Assembly (NCBI GenBank): GCA_026397395.1
Contig: JAPLUV010000019.1
Coordinates: forward strand, 414 to 39,725
Source: a candidate division SR1 bacterium
GTDB taxonomy: Bacteria; Patescibacteriota; Gracilibacteria; Absconditabacterales; Absconditicoccaceae
Direction of reading: 5' to 3'
Length of the DNA stretch: 39,312 bases
Within the stretch, counting starts at the first letter, position 1; each line of letters opens with the position of its first letter. Shown one piece after another: positions 37,824 through 39,312 of this stretch. Below the pieces are notes generated by a model. That model was not told the DNA's origin, searched no databases, and saw only the letters and a list, made by a program, of their open reading frames with translations. A program made the translations under genes and the position numbers.

Positions 37824-37843
37824 CCTGCCTGCCGGTAGGCAGG
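37824..37843. repeat. Palindrome A copy 3, inside tmRNA
   Basis: CCTGCCT-GCCGGT-AGGCAGG, a perfect 7-bp stem, within the pseudoknot region of ssrA. The same family occurs at 8463 and 30635. Confidence 0.85.
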
Positions 37844-37941
37844 CGTAGGTTTTTACCATAGCAACTTAGTGTTTCCTACTTAGGTCGCCTCGTGAATAGT
37901 AGGAGTCATACAACGAGGATAGAATTTCGTGAGAAGAGCGG

Positions 37942-37995
37942 TTAGGCTACAGCTACACGAACGAGATTAGCTCTCGCTAAGATTCAAGTTTTTGC
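37942..37995 (-). other. tmRNA tag reading frame (contains UGA)
   Basis: From the resume codon GCA the frame reads AKTGILARANLVRVAVA then TAA. The fourth codon is TGA (plus-strand 37984-37986), read as Gly. The hydrophobic end VAVA is like normal degradation tags (ALAA, LVAA), which supports the frame. The alternative frames give short peptides without such an end. Confidence 0.7.
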
Positions 37996-38100
37996 ATTTT
38001 CAGCGTTGATCGATTATTTTAAACTCGGTACGATCATCGAATAGTGGCGGTCATTACATATGAAGTCCTCCTATCAAAGCCAGGACATCCCCATATTGTT

Positions 38101-38180
38101 TGTTTAAACGTTGAAGCGACAAAACGTTGAAACGATTTCTCGTTTATTCGTTTAAACGCTTATTCGTTTGTGCGTTTATA
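38101..38180. repeat. Array of CGTTTA / TAAACG units
   Basis: Repeated short units (TTTAAACG, AAACGTT, CGTTTATTCGTTTAAACGCT, TCGTTTGTGCGTTTA) lie just upstream of the tmRNA 5' end. Could be regulatory, or a decayed repeat. Confidence 0.5.
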
Positions 38181-38266
38181 GTATATATATTTGCTGACAA
38201 AATTCAAGGTCTGACTACAGCATACCGTCCGGATTATCTATCTCTGTTTTTTTGGAAACTAAGAGA

Positions 38267-38290
38267 CCTCCGGAGTTGACGGAGGCCTTC
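38267..38290 (-). terminator. Hairpin after the 38294 gene
   Basis: CCTCCG...CGGAGG stem right after the stop of the minus-strand gene, with TCTCTT following. A probable terminator with a weak T-run. Confidence 0.6.
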
Positions 38291-38293
38291 TTG

Positions 38294-38683
38294 TTAAAAA
38301 GTTACAATAATCTCTTCTGGAGAGTCTTTGGTAATAAATTCAGAATCTTTTGGGATATCGAGATAGAATGAAACCGTATCACCGATATCTTCTCCGACAT
38401 CTATACTACGATTTTTGAAACTTATTACTGGTTGTCTCATTTCTTTTGTTGCCATCATTGTGGTGTAGAAATCTACGGAGTAGATATTTGGGGCCTCCAT
38501 AGCATCATGATCGATAATGATTTCAAAATCTAATGTCTCAGGAAATAATTCTGGAACTACAGATTCCAATAACTTTTTGTCTTTTAATTTTTGTAATAGG
38601 CTTCTAGAAATCCCTTTGAAACCCATACAAAATTCTTTTCTTTTGTCGTCATACGGCAAAGTAAATGTAAATGTTTCGTTCAT
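38294..38683 (-). CDS. Unknown 129-aa soluble protein
   Basis: Starts MNETFTFTLPYDDKRKEFCM. The N-terminal part is beta-like, then a helix (SRSLLQKLKDKKLLESVVPE) and an acidic beta-rich C-terminus (DVGEDIGDTVSFYLDIPKDS). No signal peptide, no TGA codons. No family recognised. It ends with a hairpin terminator and lies downstream of the DUF5684 gene, separated by an AT-rich repeat tract. Confidence 0.62.
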   Translation of the reverse strand: MNETFTFTLPYDDKRKEFCMGFKGISRSLLQKLKDKKLLESVVPELFPETLDFEIIIDHDAMEAPNIYSVDFYTTMMATKEMRQPVISFKNRSIDVGEDIGDTVSFYLDIPKDSEFITKDSPEEIIVTF

Positions 38684-38777
38684 TTTGTTTTCTTTTAAAG
38701 ATTTGGCTTAGATCATATCTAATTAGACAAAAAAGTCAATCTATAAAAAACGTCAGGTTTGAGGCCCAACGTTCTTT

Positions 38778-38850
38778 TAGTATATAGTCGTGAGTATCTA
38801 GTAGTGAGACAAACTACTCAATACTTTGTACTCAATACTTATTACTTTTT
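38778..38850. repeat. AT-rich TAAGTA/TACTTA repeat, copy 3
   Basis: The tract ACTCAATACTTTGTACTC and ATACTTATTACTTTTTC resembles the tracts at 10501 and 15171, with a partial inverted half (GTATCTAGTAGTGAG) before it. Confidence 0.5.
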
Positions 38851-39303
38851 CAAAGGTGTATAGATAGACTTATCAAAAGCTAGGATAGGAATAAATACAA
38901 TTTTGATCCATCGTATACCAAGTCCAAAAGCTCCTGGTTTGCCAAATCTTTTTGCAATCTTAAAGTTGTTGATAATCATAAGAACACAAAATACAGGGAA
39001 AACGAGAATCCATAGAACATGCCATCCAGATCGACCTCCAAGTTCAAACATCAAATAGAAATTGTAGAAAGGAATAAATATTCCTCGACCAGGTAATCCT
39101 GCTTTCTCAAATACTCTCCATCGAGAAATAATCATAAAGACGGCAATGGCTGTCATAATAATTGTGCCCATAATGGACATTCCGCCCAGGATAATTGCTA
39201 AGACACCACCCATGTTTCCGAAGCTGTCGCCAAATGCTCTGATAGCTTCAGGACTAATGTTCCCACTAGCTACAGCACCAGAGATTTCAAATGCATAATT
39301 CAT
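38842..39303 (-). CDS. DUF5684-type membrane protein
   Basis: 153 aa with about four hydrophobic segments. The family pattern is seen: RWRVFEKAGLPGRGIFIPFY then NFYLMFELGGRSGWHVLWIL, and KIAKRFGKPGAFGLG towards the C-terminus. Related proteins are often annotated next to or as signal-peptidase-like membrane proteins, but no catalytic residues are seen here. The ATG at 39303 is 9 nt from the window edge, so an upstream start cannot be excluded. Confidence 0.78.
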   Translation of the reverse strand: MNYAFEISGAVASGNISPEAIRAFGDSFGNMGGVLAIILGGMSIMGTIIMTAIAVFMIISRWRVFEKAGLPGRGIFIPFYNFYLMFELGGRSGWHVLWILVFPVFCVLMIINNFKIAKRFGKPGAFGLGIRWIKIVFIPILAFDKSIYTPLKK

Positions 39304-39312
39304 TATTGCGTG

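Larger units (their letters stand above)
37598..38092 (-). ncRNA. ssrA: Transfer-messenger RNA
   Basis: Rescues stalled ribosomes by trans-translation. The 5' end GGGGATGTCC pairs with the 3' CATCTCC to form the acceptor stem (one G-U), with discriminator A; CCA is not encoded. The T-arm ATGGG-TTCGAAT-CCCAT is present. A Gly-Ala-type start of the mRNA part appears as AATGCAAAAACT, giving the tag frame. The length, 495 nt, exceeds the usual 350-400, partly because of an inserted GC-rich palindrome. Apparent plus-strand reading frames here are artefacts. Confidence 0.92.

Noticed and set aside
37661-37861. 66-codon plus-strand ORF ending in QACLPVGRRR
   Set aside because: It is antisense to tmRNA, and its end is the translation of the inserted GC palindrome.
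38101-38180. CRISPR array
   Set aside because: Units are 6-8 nt without regular repeats and spacers; no cas genes are in the window.

Overview
This AT-rich window reads sensibly only if TGA is translated as glycine (genetic code 25). That code is known from the CPR lineages Absconditabacteria (SR1) and Gracilibacteria (BD1-5), so the DNA most likely comes from one of them. With TGA as a stop, most conserved genes break into pieces. With TGA as Gly, the pieces join, and the TGA codons fall on invariant glycines: the HIGH-type motif of MetRS, the NSGSSSLKF motif of acetate kinase, the active-site glycines of a family S51 peptidase, and the lipobox of a lipoprotein. TGG is still used for Trp, so code 4 is excluded. 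All genes below were reconstructed by reading through TGA.

Layout. 1-8450: tRNA-Gly(UCC), trpS, tspO, a small acidic protein, an ICMT-like methyltransferase, metG (minus strand), an unknown 273-aa protein, an HD protein, ackA, a zinc-ribbon/RDD membrane protein and a further membrane protein. 8567-11088: a lipoprotein, a thioredoxin-CcdA fusion and an unknown protein. 11164-16255 (minus): gatB followed by two tandem, diverged paralogues of unknown function, then a DUF475/TerC-like membrane protein. 16525-18600: a secreted FG-GAP protein with a Bacteroidetes-style C-terminal sorting domain, then tRNA-Val(GAC) and two broken tRNA-like pieces around a small GIY-YIG gene. 19052-25101: a membrane protein, truD, an Ala/Gln-rich anchored protein, a ferric-reductase-like/rubredoxin/flavin-reductase fusion with a small lipoprotein, and a divergent apbE. 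25266-30495 (minus): an ABC-F ATPase, a TPR lipoprotein, a TIR-like / membrane / HEPN-like cassette resembling a defence locus, and a zinc-ribbon membrane protein with a Cys-rich tail. 30786-39303: a Bro-N protein, engB, a second ABC-F, a DEDD exonuclease, a cold-shock protein, a second GIY-YIG protein, a family S51 peptidase, tmRNA (ssrA) and two small genes.

The window is full of dispersed repeats. The most striking is a 121-bp repeat. One copy sits in frame inside gatB, between the two halves of its zinc knuckle. A shorter copy sits in frame near the end of apbE, read in the same frame. A third copy is intergenic. This resembles the Rickettsia palindromic elements, but in a recoded CPR genome. 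Short GC-rich palindromes are also scattered around, including one inside tmRNA and two at the anticodon-arm position of broken tRNA-like sequences. The tmRNA tag reading frame itself appears to contain a UGA codon.

Together the genes give core translation functions (three translation enzymes, tmRNA, tRNAs, two ABC-F proteins), limited energy metabolism (acetate kinase), envelope redox chemistry (CcdA, rubredoxin reductase, ApbE) and a small accessory/defence region.
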